Source of the DNA: Coraliomargarita sp. CAG:312
Lineage (GTDB): Bacteria > Verrucomicrobiota > Verrucomicrobiia > Opitutales > Intestinicryptomonadaceae
DNA: 6,853 nt
Direction of reading: 5' to 3'
NCBI GenBank assembly: GCA_000438015.1
Contig: FR901561.1
Coordinates: forward strand, 4,867 to 11,719
Of this stretch, positions 1-6,224 are shown piece after piece. A program made the position numbers and the translations under genes. The notes beneath the pieces were generated by a model. That model was not told the DNA's origin, searched no databases, and saw only the letters and a list, made by a program, of their open reading frames with translations. The number at the start of each line of letters is the position of its first letter. The stretch's first letter is position 1.

Positions 1-70
1 CCGGAGAAAACCGGAGAGCCCCTGTCTAACTACTAATAATCAATGCAACCAGCCAATATGTAGAAGGGTT

Positions 71-1402
71 TTATTCGTTGGAGAAGATTTGGAATCCGTT
101 GTAGGCTTCCATGCCGTGTTCGGAAATGTCGAGCCCCTTAAGTTCATCGGACTTTCCGACTCTAATGCCCATTGTCTTCTTCAAGGTTAGGAAGATTGTT
201 CCGCTGATTATTACGCTCCCTGCTGCAACCGCCAATACTCCTATTATTTGCGGGAGCAATGTATGCGCAGGAGAGAATATTCCAACCGCAAGAGTTCCCC
301 ACACGCCGCAAACCAAGTGTACTGACAGAGCGCCCACGGGGTCGTCTATGTGAATCTTGTCAAAGAAGTAAACCGACAGAACAACGATTATTCCCGATAT
401 TATTCCGATGATGCATGCCGATGGAATGGATACGCAGTCCGCGCTTGCGGTAATGCCTACCAACCCTGCGAGGCATCCGTTTAATATCATAGAAAGATCA
501 GGCTTCCTTTGAGCTATCCAAGATGTCGCCATTGCTGCAATCAATCCCGCAGCGGCCGACAGGGCTGTAGTGGTAAATACATACGCTACCATTACCGGTT
601 CTGCCGAGAATACCGAAGCTCCATTAAATCCGAACCATCCGAACCACAGCAGAAACACGCCCAAAGTTGCGAACCCTAGATTGCTTCCTGGAATTGCATG
701 GGTCTTGCCGTTTACATACTTGCCGATGCGCGGTCCAAGCAAAAATGCTCCAACCAGAGCGGCCCAGCCGCCTACAGAGTGTACAAATGTCGAACCTGCC
801 AAGTCGTAAAAGCCTAGCTCTTTGAGCCATCCTCCGCCCCATCCCCAGGAACCTATTAGCGTGTATCCGAATGCCGCGTAGATAACCGCAAATATTATAT
901 AGGAACTAAACTTTATTCTTTCGGCTACCGCGCCGGACACAATTGTCACGGAGGTGGCTGCAAACATTCCTTGGAATATAAAGTCGGTCCAATACCCGTA
1001 AAGTCCACCGTTATAGCCTATTGCCGCGGCGGAACCTTCAGGGGCGTTGACTCCGAATCCTCCAAACCCTAGGAAGTGCCCAAGAATCCAGTTGTCTCCG
1101 GGGTACATTAGGTTAAATCCAAGCACGGCAAATGTCAGAAGCCCGATTGCCACGGTTATAACATTTTTTGCCAGAATATTGACGCTGTTCTTTGCGCGGC
1201 ACAGCCCTGTTTCAACCAGCGCAAATCCGGGATGCATCGCGAAGACCAATATGGCCCCCAGTAGAATCCACAGATTGTTTACGGTAAACATCTCGTTGCT
1301 GACCGTGGCTGCCGGCGCGCTTGGCGCAGCCGCCATCTCTTGTCCGCACAGAGAGCTCGCGGCCGCAACCGCTATTGCCATTAATAAATATTTTCTGTTC
1401 AT
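71..1402 (-). CDS. amtB: Ammonium transporter, Amt/Mep/Rh family
   Basis: A 443-residue inner-membrane channel that takes up ammonium. Residues 1-25 look like a Sec signal peptide (NRK, then a hydrophobic stretch, then Ala-rich), followed by about eleven hydrophobic membrane segments. Residues matching the E. coli AmtB mechanism are all present: Phe gate F147 and F259, W188 and S263 of the outer binding site, D200, and the twin pore histidines H208 (FVHSVGG) and H362 (VHLVCG). The signatures GFALVETGLCRAKN (59-72) and AERIKF (160-165) are typical. The C-terminal tail carries GLDISEHGMEAY (423-434), the conserved cytoplasmic segment involved in gating and P-II contact. It lies 30 bp downstream of the P-II gene in the usual glnK-amtB order, so it is very probably co-transcribed and blocked by that P-II protein when nitrogen is plentiful. 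No Shine-Dalgarno motif precedes the start. No clear terminator is visible in the 70 bp beyond its stop. Confidence 0.97.
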   Translation of the reverse strand: MNRKYLLMAIAVAAASSLCGQEMAAAPSAPAATVSNEMFTVNNLWILLGAILVFAMHPGFALVETGLCRAKNSVNILAKNVITVAIGLLTFAVLGFNLMYPGDNWILGHFLGFGGFGVNAPEGSAAAIGYNGGLYGYWTDFIFQGMFAATSVTIVSGAVAERIKFSSYIIFAVIYAAFGYTLIGSWGWGGGWLKELGFYDLAGSTFVHSVGGWAALVGAFLLGPRIGKYVNGKTHAIPGSNLGFATLGVFLLWFGWFGFNGASVFSAEPVMVAYVFTTTALSAAAGLIAAMATSWIAQRKPDLSMILNGCLAGLVGITASADCVSIPSACIIGIISGIIVVLSVYFFDKIHIDDPVGALSVHLVCGVWGTLAVGIFSPAHTLLPQIIGVLAVAAGSVIISGTIFLTLKKTMGIRVGKSDELKGLDISEHGMEAYNGFQIFSNE

Positions 1403-1432
1403 ACAAAATAAAATTTAGGATTGCACGTTTTT

Positions 1433-1774
1433 TTAGCCTATGGCATCCGCCCCAGTTTCTCCCGTGCGGACGCGAATACATTGCTGTATGTCCAATACGA
1501 ATATTTTTCCGTCGCCGATGTGGTCTGTTCTGGCGCCTTTTATTATCGCCTGGATCGTAGTATCAAGGAATTCATCATTCACGGCGATTTCAAGGCGGAT
1601 TTTTTTCAGCAAGTTCACCTCTATCTCGTTGCCGCGATAATTTTCGCTGTATCCTCTTTGCCTTCCGCATCCGAGGGCGTTTGTGGCTGAAATCCTGTAA
1701 ATTTGGCTCTTGAAGAGTTCCTTCTTCACGTCGCCCAATTGTTCAGGCTTGATGTATGCTATTACGAGTTTCAT
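1433..1774 (-). CDS. glnK: P-II family nitrogen regulatory protein (GlnK/GlnB type)
   Basis: A 113-residue cytosolic signal protein of the usual P-II length. Such trimers bind ATP/ADP and 2-oxoglutarate and control partners through the T-loop; next to amtB the expected partner is the transporter. Visible family marks are the N-terminal MKLVIAYIKPEQL, the T-loop region GRQRGYSENYRGNEIEV (37-53) with Q39 of the ligand site, GDGKIFV (87-93) with K90, and RVRTGE (101-106) with the nucleotide-binding arginines. Counting in register with E. coli GlnB, Y46 is kept but position 51, normally the uridylylated tyrosine, is isoleucine; position 49, phosphorylated in cyanobacteria, is Asn. Control by GlnD-type uridylylation is therefore unlikely (inference). 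A sigma-54 promoter sits upstream with a predicted 24-nt leader. The gene symbol follows from amtB linkage; GlnB versus GlnK cannot be settled by sequence alone. Confidence 0.95.
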   Translation of the reverse strand: MKLVIAYIKPEQLGDVKKELFKSQIYRISATNALGCGRQRGYSENYRGNEIEVNLLKKIRLEIAVNDEFLDTTIQAIIKGARTDHIGDGKIFVLDIQQCIRVRTGETGADAIG

Positions 1775-1808
1775 TTTTTGTCTTTCTATTTAGACGTGCT
1801 TTTCTTTT

Positions 1809-1825
1809 AGCAGAGAGCGTGCCAA
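1809..1825 (-). promoter_or_regulatory. Sigma-54 (RpoN) -24/-12 promoter of glnK-amtB
   Basis: Read on the minus strand the sequence is TTGGCACGCTCTCTGCT. It matches the sigma-54 consensus TGGCACG-N4-TTGCW at all positions but one (CTGCT for TTGCT), and the invariant GG and GC are separated by exactly 10 bp. Counting the C of the GC as -12 puts the start of transcription near 1798, giving a leader of about 24 nt before the glnK ATG at 1774. Both the placement and the target genes (P-II and Amt) fit the classical nitrogen-regulated, activator-dependent pattern. This implies that the genome encodes RpoN and an enhancer-binding activator, which are not in this window. Confidence 0.85.
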
Positions 1826-1899
1826 TTTTTTTATAGCGCCTCTAAATCCGCTGTCTGCAAGCTTGAAGGGCTATTTGGTATTTGATGGAGGCAATCCCG

Positions 1900-1917
1900 C
1901 GCTACGAATTTGTAGCG
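1900..1917. promoter_or_regulatory. Near-perfect 18-bp palindrome, site 1 (operator or activator site)
   Basis: The sequence cgctacgaatttgtagcg is self-complementary in eight of nine base pairs, with an AATT core. The centre is about 110 bp upstream of the predicted sigma-54 transcription start and about 142 bp upstream of the divergent regulator gene. It shares 13 of 16 central positions with the second palindrome at 1943-1960. As RNA it could fold as a 6-bp hairpin with a 6-nt loop, but there is no T-tract to suggest a terminator. It may be an activator (enhancer) site for glnK, an Lrp-type operator, or part of a dispersed repeat. Confidence 0.6.
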
Positions 1918-1942
1918 GGCTTGGGAGAGCCGAGTGCTAGTT

Positions 1943-1960
1943 TGCGACAAATTTGTCGCA
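1943..1960. promoter_or_regulatory. Perfect 18-bp palindrome, site 2 (operator or activator site)
   Basis: The sequence tgcgacaaatttgtcgca equals its own reverse complement over all 18 bp. It has the same layout as site 1 (GC-containing arms around an AAATTT core) and is offset from it by exactly 43 bp, close to four helical turns. The centre is about 153 bp upstream of the predicted glnK transcription start and about 100 bp upstream of the Lrp-type regulator start. A gap-free dyad with an AT core resembles sites of dimeric HTH regulators; the binding protein is unknown. Confidence 0.65.
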
Positions 1961-1995
1961 GTTGGATGCCTGAATTGGTTCTAAGGGCGAGGCTT

Positions 1996-2028
1996 AAAAA
2001 ATTTGAAAAAAAGTGTTTAAAAAAAAAA
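1996..2028. other. A-tract cluster, likely curved DNA upstream of the Lrp-type gene
   Basis: Three runs of A on the plus strand, at 1996-2001 (6), 2006-2012 (7) and 2019-2028 (10), lie 23-55 bp before the regulator start. The first two are centred about 10.5 bp apart, one helical turn, which favours intrinsic bending; the third is out of phase at about 14.5 bp. They could serve as an UP-like element or help a regulator wrap DNA. No strong -35/-10 pair could be assigned nearby. Confidence 0.4.
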
Positions 2029-2050
2029 GCCGATATCCATTATAAAAAGA

Positions 2051-2530
2051 ATGGAAAAGCTTTTAAAACTTATAACTGACGGCGAAGCGCTGTCTACGGA
2101 GCAAATGGGAAAGATTCTCGGCCTTACGCGCGACGAGCTTGACGCCGAGTTTCAAAAGCTTATCGACGCCAATATTCTTTTGGGCTGGAGAGCCGTTTTG
2201 AACCCTGATGTGGACGACTCAATGGTTCACGCGGCGATTGAGCTGCGCATAAACCCGGAGCGCGACGGGGGATTTGACAAGCTAGCGCAGCGCATAAGCA
2301 AATTCGACCAGGTTGATTCGTGCTTTCTTATGAGCGGCGCGTACGATCTTCTTTTATTTGTTAAGGCGAAGTCTTTGCGGGGTGTGGCGAGTTTTGTTTA
2401 CGAAAAACTTGCCACAATAGGAGGGGTCACATCCACGGCAACGCATTTCTTTCTCAAGACATACAAACAGCAGGGGTTTATAATCCAAAAAGATTCCGCA
2501 AATGGAGACCGTTTGATGTATTCCCCCTAG
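2051..2530 (+). CDS. Lrp/AsnC-family transcriptional regulator (AlaR/YugG-like)
   Basis: A 159-residue DNA-binding regulator. Residues 1-50 form the N-terminal helix-turn-helix (LSTEQMGKILGLTRDELDAE, then a helix ending in NILLGW), and residues 58-142 form the alpha-beta RAM ligand domain, with MSGAYDLLLFVKAKS (94-108) typical of the family. The segment TSTATHFFLKTYKQQG (127-142) is strongly reminiscent of B. subtilis YugG (AlaR), which activates the alanine aminotransferase gene next to it; here too an aminotransferase follows. The HTH is slightly short at the N-terminus compared with classical Lrp, as in that subgroup. The start lacks a Shine-Dalgarno motif, but the family alignment begins right after it. 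It probably controls the downstream aminotransferase, perhaps in response to an amino acid such as alanine, and perhaps itself via the palindromes upstream (inference). Confidence 0.9.
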   Translation: MEKLLKLITDGEALSTEQMGKILGLTRDELDAEFQKLIDANILLGWRAVLNPDVDDSMVHAAIELRINPERDGGFDKLAQRISKFDQVDSCFLMSGAYDLLLFVKAKSLRGVASFVYEKLATIGGVTSTATHFFLKTYKQQGFIIQKDSANGDRLMYSP

Positions 2531-2554
2531 AAGGCGCGCGGAATAATATTTAGC

Positions 2555-2575
2555 GTGGAGGCTGTTTGCCGCCAC
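2555..2575 (+). other. Hairpin in the regulator-aminotransferase gap
   Basis: gtggaggc (2555-2562) and gccgccac (2568-2575) can form an 8-bp stem with one mismatch around a 5-nt loop. It begins 25 bp after the regulator stop. There is no T-run after it, so it is not a standard intrinsic terminator. The 3' arm could alternatively pair with ggcgg at 2594-2598, so it may be part of a larger folded leader. Confidence 0.4.
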
Positions 2576-2583
2576 CATTAGAA

Positions 2584-2632
2584 TATCCGGGCGGGCGGAA
2601 ATTAGGAATGGGCAGTTATGCTAGCCCGGATA
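2584..2632. repeat. Perfect 9-bp inverted repeat with 31-bp loop
   Basis: tatccgggc (2584-2592) is the exact reverse complement of gcccggata (2624-2632). It lies between the Lrp-type gene and the aminotransferase, its right arm ending 36 bp before the preferred aminotransferase start. It could be the closing stem of an RNA leader element or a spaced dyad for a DNA-binding protein. I do not recognise it as any known riboswitch class. Confidence 0.5.
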
Positions 2633-2668
2633 AAAACTCCTTTTACAAATTTTATTATATATTTTGAT

Positions 2669-3844
2669 ATGAACGATACAGCTTCCAGCTTTGTTGCAAA
2701 ACATGTCGTCGGAATCCCCAAGTCGGGAATACGCGAGTTTTTTGCGATAGCCGCAACTATGGAGGACGCCATTTCCCTCGGAATAGGCGAGCCCGATTTT
2801 GTCACCCCGTGGCATATCCGCGAAGCGGCGATATTTGCCCTTGAAAAAGGGAAGACATCTTATACCGACAATTTGGGGCTGCGCAGGCTCCGCAACGAAA
2901 TTTCTTCTTATGTGGAAAAAAATTTCAATGCCTCGTATGATCCTTCTTGCGAGATATTGGTTGGCGTTGGGGTTTCGGAAGTTTTGGATTGCGCGTTGCG
3001 CGCGATAATAAATCCGGGGGACAAAATAATGTACCACGAGCCTTGTTTTGTATCCTACGCTGCAAACATAAGGCTTTGCCACGGCGTTCCGGTTGCGGTT
3101 CATACTCGCGCCGAAAACGGCTTTGAATTCGATATTGAAGACGTAAAACGCGCATGGCAGCCTGGGTGCAAGGCAATAATTATAAATTTCCCAACAAACC
3201 CTACGGGCGGAATTGCTGAGGCAGGGCAGCTTAAAAAACTTGCCGAATTTGCCAAAGAAAAGGATATGCTGGTAATAAGCGACGAGATATATTCGGAGCT
3301 TACCTACGAAGGAACCCACGTTTCCATAGCGTCTTTTCCCGGAATGAAGGACAGGACGATTTTCTTGCACGGATTTTCAAAGGCGTTTGCGATGACCGGA
3401 TTTAGGATAGGTTTCGCATGCTCGCCCAAGCCGCTGATAGAGGCAATGATGAAAACCCACCAATATGCCATAATGTGCGCTCCAATTATATCCCAGGAGG
3501 CTGCGGTTGAGGCTCTGGTAAACGGCAAGCCTGATATGGAAAAAATGCGCGACCAATATATGCGCCGCCGCGATTTCATTGTCGGAAGATTTAATGAGAT
3601 GGGATTGGAATGCAGGCTTCCAAAAGGCACATTTTACGCATTTCCCTGCGTCAAGAAATACGGGCTTTCGTCAATGGAATTCGCAAAGGCGGTCTTGGAC
3701 AAGGCGAAGGTAGCTGTCGTTCCGGGATCGGCTTTTGGAGAGTCGGGGGAGGGCTTTGTGCGCGCAAGCTTCTCCACAAGCTATCAGAATCTTGTCGAGG
3801 CCGCAGATAGAATGGAGTCTGTACTGTCTAAATTAAAGCGATAA
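2669..3844 (+). CDS. Class I/II PLP-dependent aminotransferase, probable alanine aminotransferase (AlaT/YugH-like)
   Basis: A 391-residue cytosolic fold-type I transaminase. PLP-site residues are clear: FPTNPTGG with N177, SDEIYSELTY with D205 and Y208, the Schiff-base lysine K238 in HGFSKAFAMTG, and the carboxylate-binding arginine R365 in GEGFVRASF. Early motifs PKSGIREFF and GEPDFVTP match the B. subtilis YugH (AlaT) type. The Lrp-type regulator upstream supports this, so conversion of pyruvate and glutamate to alanine and 2-oxoglutarate is the favoured activity; aspartate or aromatic aminotransferase or another substrate cannot be excluded. An in-frame ATG at 2618 would add 17 residues, but that extension is hydrophobic, unlike the family N-terminus, and overlaps the inverted repeat, so 2669 is preferred. 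Neither start has a convincing ribosome-binding site. The stop is 5 bp before der, implying co-transcription. Confidence 0.9.
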   Translation: MNDTASSFVAKHVVGIPKSGIREFFAIAATMEDAISLGIGEPDFVTPWHIREAAIFALEKGKTSYTDNLGLRRLRNEISSYVEKNFNASYDPSCEILVGVGVSEVLDCALRAIINPGDKIMYHEPCFVSYAANIRLCHGVPVAVHTRAENGFEFDIEDVKRAWQPGCKAIIINFPTNPTGGIAEAGQLKKLAEFAKEKDMLVISDEIYSELTYEGTHVSIASFPGMKDRTIFLHGFSKAFAMTGFRIGFACSPKPLIEAMMKTHQYAIMCAPIISQEAAVEALVNGKPDMEKMRDQYMRRRDFIVGRFNEMGLECRLPKGTFYAFPCVKKYGLSSMEFAKAVLDKAKVAVVPGSAFGESGEGFVRASFSTSYQNLVEAADRMESVLSKLKR

Positions 3845-3849
3845 TTTTT

Positions 3850-5265
3850 ATGCCATCATCGGATGAAAAAAGCATAGCTCTGGTCGGAAGGCCGAATGTG
3901 GGCAAAAGCAGGCTTTTCAACAGGCTGCTTTCGCGCAGGGTTTCCATTGTGCATGACAAGCCCGGAGTCACCCGCGATATCGTAGTTGAAAAGCTCTCCG
4001 ACAATATTCTTTTGATGGATACAGGCGGAATGTTTGCAGCGCCCGGAGTTACCGAAAAAATTATAGCCGACGCCACAAATGAACAGGCTAATTTTGCCAT
4101 CGTCGCAGCCGACACCATAATATTCGTGGTAGACTCCCAGGAAGGGTTGACTTCTTTGGACGAGGAAATCGCCTCCATTCTTAGGTCTTCCGGCAAGCGC
4201 GTGATACTTGCGGTAAATAAAGTGGATTTGCCGATGCATTCGGAGCGCGCCGCAGAATTTTTCAATCTTGGATTTAAAGATGTTGTTGAAGTTTCCGCGG
4301 AGCACGGCTATGGAATGGATTCTTTGAGGGCGGCAATCGAAAGTTGCTGCGGAAAAATCATTCCTCCCTCGGAAGACGACGCCAAAGACCGCATAAAAAT
4401 ATGCGTGGCGGGGCGCCCCAACGTAGGCAAAAGTTCCATCGCAAACAGGCTTATAGGAGAGGACAGGCTTATTGTAAGCGAAATTGCAGGCACAACTCGC
4501 GACAGCGTAAAGTTTGACATCGACGCGTTTTCTAAGCGCGGCGCGGAAATGAAGTTTAGGCTGTTCGATACTGCAGGCTTGCGAACCAAGCGGAAAATAA
4601 ACACGTCTCTAGACTATCTTTCCTCATTGAGAACACGCAGGGCGATAGAATCGTGCGATGTCGTGTTCTTGGTTCTCGACGCCATGGAAGGTGTTTCTGA
4701 GCTGGACAAGCGCCTCTTGTCTGAAATTATGGACATAGGAGCTTCCGTAATTGTTGTAGTAAACAAATGGGACTACGCCACGCATACTTTTGCAAGGCGG
4801 CCTCTGAACGGATACAAGGATATTTCAGATTTCGGCAAAAAGTTCGACGCGGCGGTTAGAGCGGAGTTGCCAGCTATTGGCGACTCTCCGATATATTTTG
4901 TTTCAGCTTTGGAAAACAAGGGGGTAGATAAACTGCTTGAGTCCGCCTTCCGAATGTATTCCAAAATGAATTCTACGATTCCGACCGGCAAATTAAACGC
5001 TGCTGTAAAAAAACTATTGGATGCAAATCCTCCGCGCTATATTTCCGGAAAGCGTTTAAAGGTTTATTATTGCGTAAAAACATCATCCAGGCCGTTTACT
5101 GTAAAGATGTTTTGCAACAGCTTGCAGTCGTTTACCGATCCCTATAAGCGCTATTTGGTGAACGGAATTCGTGATTCTTTTAAACTTGGGGGAGTAGCCA
5201 TAAGGCTAGATTTAATCGGGAAAGTCTCCCAGACAATCCAAGAGCGTTTCCAAAATAAAAAATGA
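3850..5265 (+). CDS. der: Ribosome-assembly GTPase Der (EngA), two tandem G domains
   Basis: A 471-residue essential GTPase that assists maturation of the 50S ribosomal subunit. The double-domain layout is diagnostic. The first G domain has GRPNVGKS (13-20), PGVTRD (38-43), DTGG (57-60) and NKVD (123-126). The second has GRPNVGKS (188-195), GTTRD (214-218), DTAG (240-243) and NKWD (305-308). A C-terminal KH-like domain spans roughly residues 370-460, with NPPRYISGKRLKVYY and NGIRDSFKLGGVAIRL. Length and motif order are normal and no catalytic motif is missing. The start follows the aminotransferase stop by 5 bp within an AT stretch and has no Shine-Dalgarno motif, so it may depend on translational coupling. 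Its stop overlaps the start of fmt by 4 bp (ATGA), so the two are almost certainly on one transcript. Confidence 0.98.
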   Translation: MPSSDEKSIALVGRPNVGKSRLFNRLLSRRVSIVHDKPGVTRDIVVEKLSDNILLMDTGGMFAAPGVTEKIIADATNEQANFAIVAADTIIFVVDSQEGLTSLDEEIASILRSSGKRVILAVNKVDLPMHSERAAEFFNLGFKDVVEVSAEHGYGMDSLRAAIESCCGKIIPPSEDDAKDRIKICVAGRPNVGKSSIANRLIGEDRLIVSEIAGTTRDSVKFDIDAFSKRGAEMKFRLFDTAGLRTKRKINTSLDYLSSLRTRRAIESCDVVFLVLDAMEGVSELDKRLLSEIMDIGASVIVVVNKWDYATHTFARRPLNGYKDISDFGKKFDAAVRAELPAIGDSPIYFVSALENKGVDKLLESAFRMYSKMNSTIPTGKLNAAVKKLLDANPPRYISGKRLKVYYCVKTSSRPFTVKMFCNSLQSFTDPYKRYLVNGIRDSFKLGGVAIRLDLIGKVSQTIQERFQNKK

Positions 5266-6224
5266 TGACAGTTGCTTTTATGGCGTCCGATGCAATAGCG
5301 TTGGATTCGATTTCGTTTCTCCGCTCAAGCCGAGAATGCAGGTTGGCGTGCATTGTGAGCAATCCGGATAGGCCCAAGGGCAGGGGGAAAAAAATGCAGC
5401 CCAACGCCGTAAGCGCGTGGGCCCTTGAAAACGAAGTTGAACTTTTGCGTCCGGAACGCGGCCCGGATTCGAAAACATTGGCGCGAATGCGCGAACTCGG
5501 CGTGGATATTATCATTGTAATGGCTTACGGTTGCATTTTAAAAAAAGAAGTTTTAAATTTTTCAGAGAAGTATCCATGCCTTAATTTGCACGCATCTTTG
5601 CTGCCGGATTTGCGGGGGGCATCCCCTATTGAAAGCGCAATTGCTTTGGGCTACCATAAGACTGGGGTGAGTTTGATGCGCATAGAGCCTGCCATGGATT
5701 CCGGCGCAGTTTGCGCGTCGAAAGAAACTGCCATTTCAAATACGGAGACAGCTTCGGAATTAAGGAGGAAAATCGGGGCGCTTGCGGCCGAACTTTTAAA
5801 GGAGAAAATCGGTGATGTGGAAAGTCATTCGGCCGTTTTTATTCCGCAAAAAAACGAGCGCGCAACATACGTTCGGAAATTGGAAAAGAGCGATTTGTTT
5901 TTAGATTTCCATAAGAGCGCGGGAGAGTTGGATTGCAGGATACGCGCGTTCGGAGCAGGAATATTTGAATATTCCGGAGAATTTATAAAGATTTTGAAAG
6001 CGCGTCCGGAATCTTGTTCGGAAAAGTTTTCAGAGCCTGGAAAAATCATTGAAGCGTCGACGTCTAGAGGACTGAAGATAGCGTGTGCTGATGGCGTGCT
6101 CGCGTGTTCTATATTGCAGCGCCCGTGCGCGAAAGCGCTTGAATGCAAAGATTTTTTCGGCGGATACAGAATTGAAAAAAATTCTGTTTTAAAGAGTTTT
6201 GAGAATAAAAGTTTGTTGAGGTAA
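5262..6224 (+). CDS. fmt: Methionyl-tRNA formyltransferase
   Basis: A 320-residue cytosolic enzyme that formylates the amino group of initiator Met-tRNA using 10-formyl-tetrahydrofolate. The N-terminal catalytic domain (about 1-205) contains NPDRPKGRGKKMQPNAV (34-50), matching the loop that reads the tRNA acceptor stem, VMAYGCIL (86-93), and the core LNLHASLLPDLRGASPIE (107-124). Catalytic residues corresponding to E. coli N106, H108 and D144 are N108, H110 and D146. After a linker with ATYVRKLEKSD (201-211), the C-terminal tRNA-binding domain includes CRIRAF (225-230). The usual GTPxFA motif near the N-terminus is replaced by MASDAIA (7-13), and C-terminal similarity is low, but the length is normal. 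Translation starts on the ATGA overlapping der; a second ATG at 5265 is an equally possible start. No def (deformylase) neighbour is present, unlike many bacteria. Confidence 0.95.
   Translation: MMTVAFMASDAIALDSISFLRSSRECRLACIVSNPDRPKGRGKKMQPNAVSAWALENEVELLRPERGPDSKTLARMRELGVDIIIVMAYGCILKKEVLNFSEKYPCLNLHASLLPDLRGASPIESAIALGYHKTGVSLMRIEPAMDSGAVCASKETAISNTETASELRRKIGALAAELLKEKIGDVESHSAVFIPQKNERATYVRKLEKSDLFLDFHKSAGELDCRIRAFGAGIFEYSGEFIKILKARPESCSEKFSEPGKIIEASTSRGLKIACADGVLACSILQRPCAKALECKDFFGGYRIEKNSVLKSFENKSLLR

Noticed and set aside
1..36. Possible end of a plus-strand gene (open to a TAA at 34-36) and a doubled ccggaga word at 1-7 and 11-17
   Set aside because: Only eleven codons are visible, two other frames are also open at the edge, and the short repeat is not significant.
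1328..1402. Lipoprotein signal in the Amt N-terminus (SSLCGQ)
   Set aside because: Leu directly before the Cys does not fit the lipobox, which needs Gly, Ala or Ser there; an ordinary cleavable signal peptide is more likely.
1830..1860. Sigma-70-like promoter for glnK on the minus strand (TTGCAG at 1855-1860, TATAAA at 1830-1835)
   Set aside because: The -35 is weak and the spacer is 19 bp. The sigma-54 promoter just downstream is far better, although a minor second promoter is possible.
2016..2046. Promoter for the Lrp-type gene (TTTAAA at 2016-2021, TATAAA at 2041-2046)
   Set aside because: Spacing is too long and the -10 would place the transcription start at or past the ATG at 2051.
1882..2079. 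65-codon open frame on the plus strand before the Lrp-type gene
   Set aside because: It runs through both palindromes and the A-tracts, overlaps the start of the regulator gene in another frame, and has no recognisable motif. It is better read as control DNA.
2618..2668. Upstream ATG start for the aminotransferase, adding 17 residues
   Set aside because: The added peptide is hydrophobic and unlike the family N-terminus, and its start codon sits in the inverted-repeat region. The ATG at 2669 fits homologues of about 390 residues.
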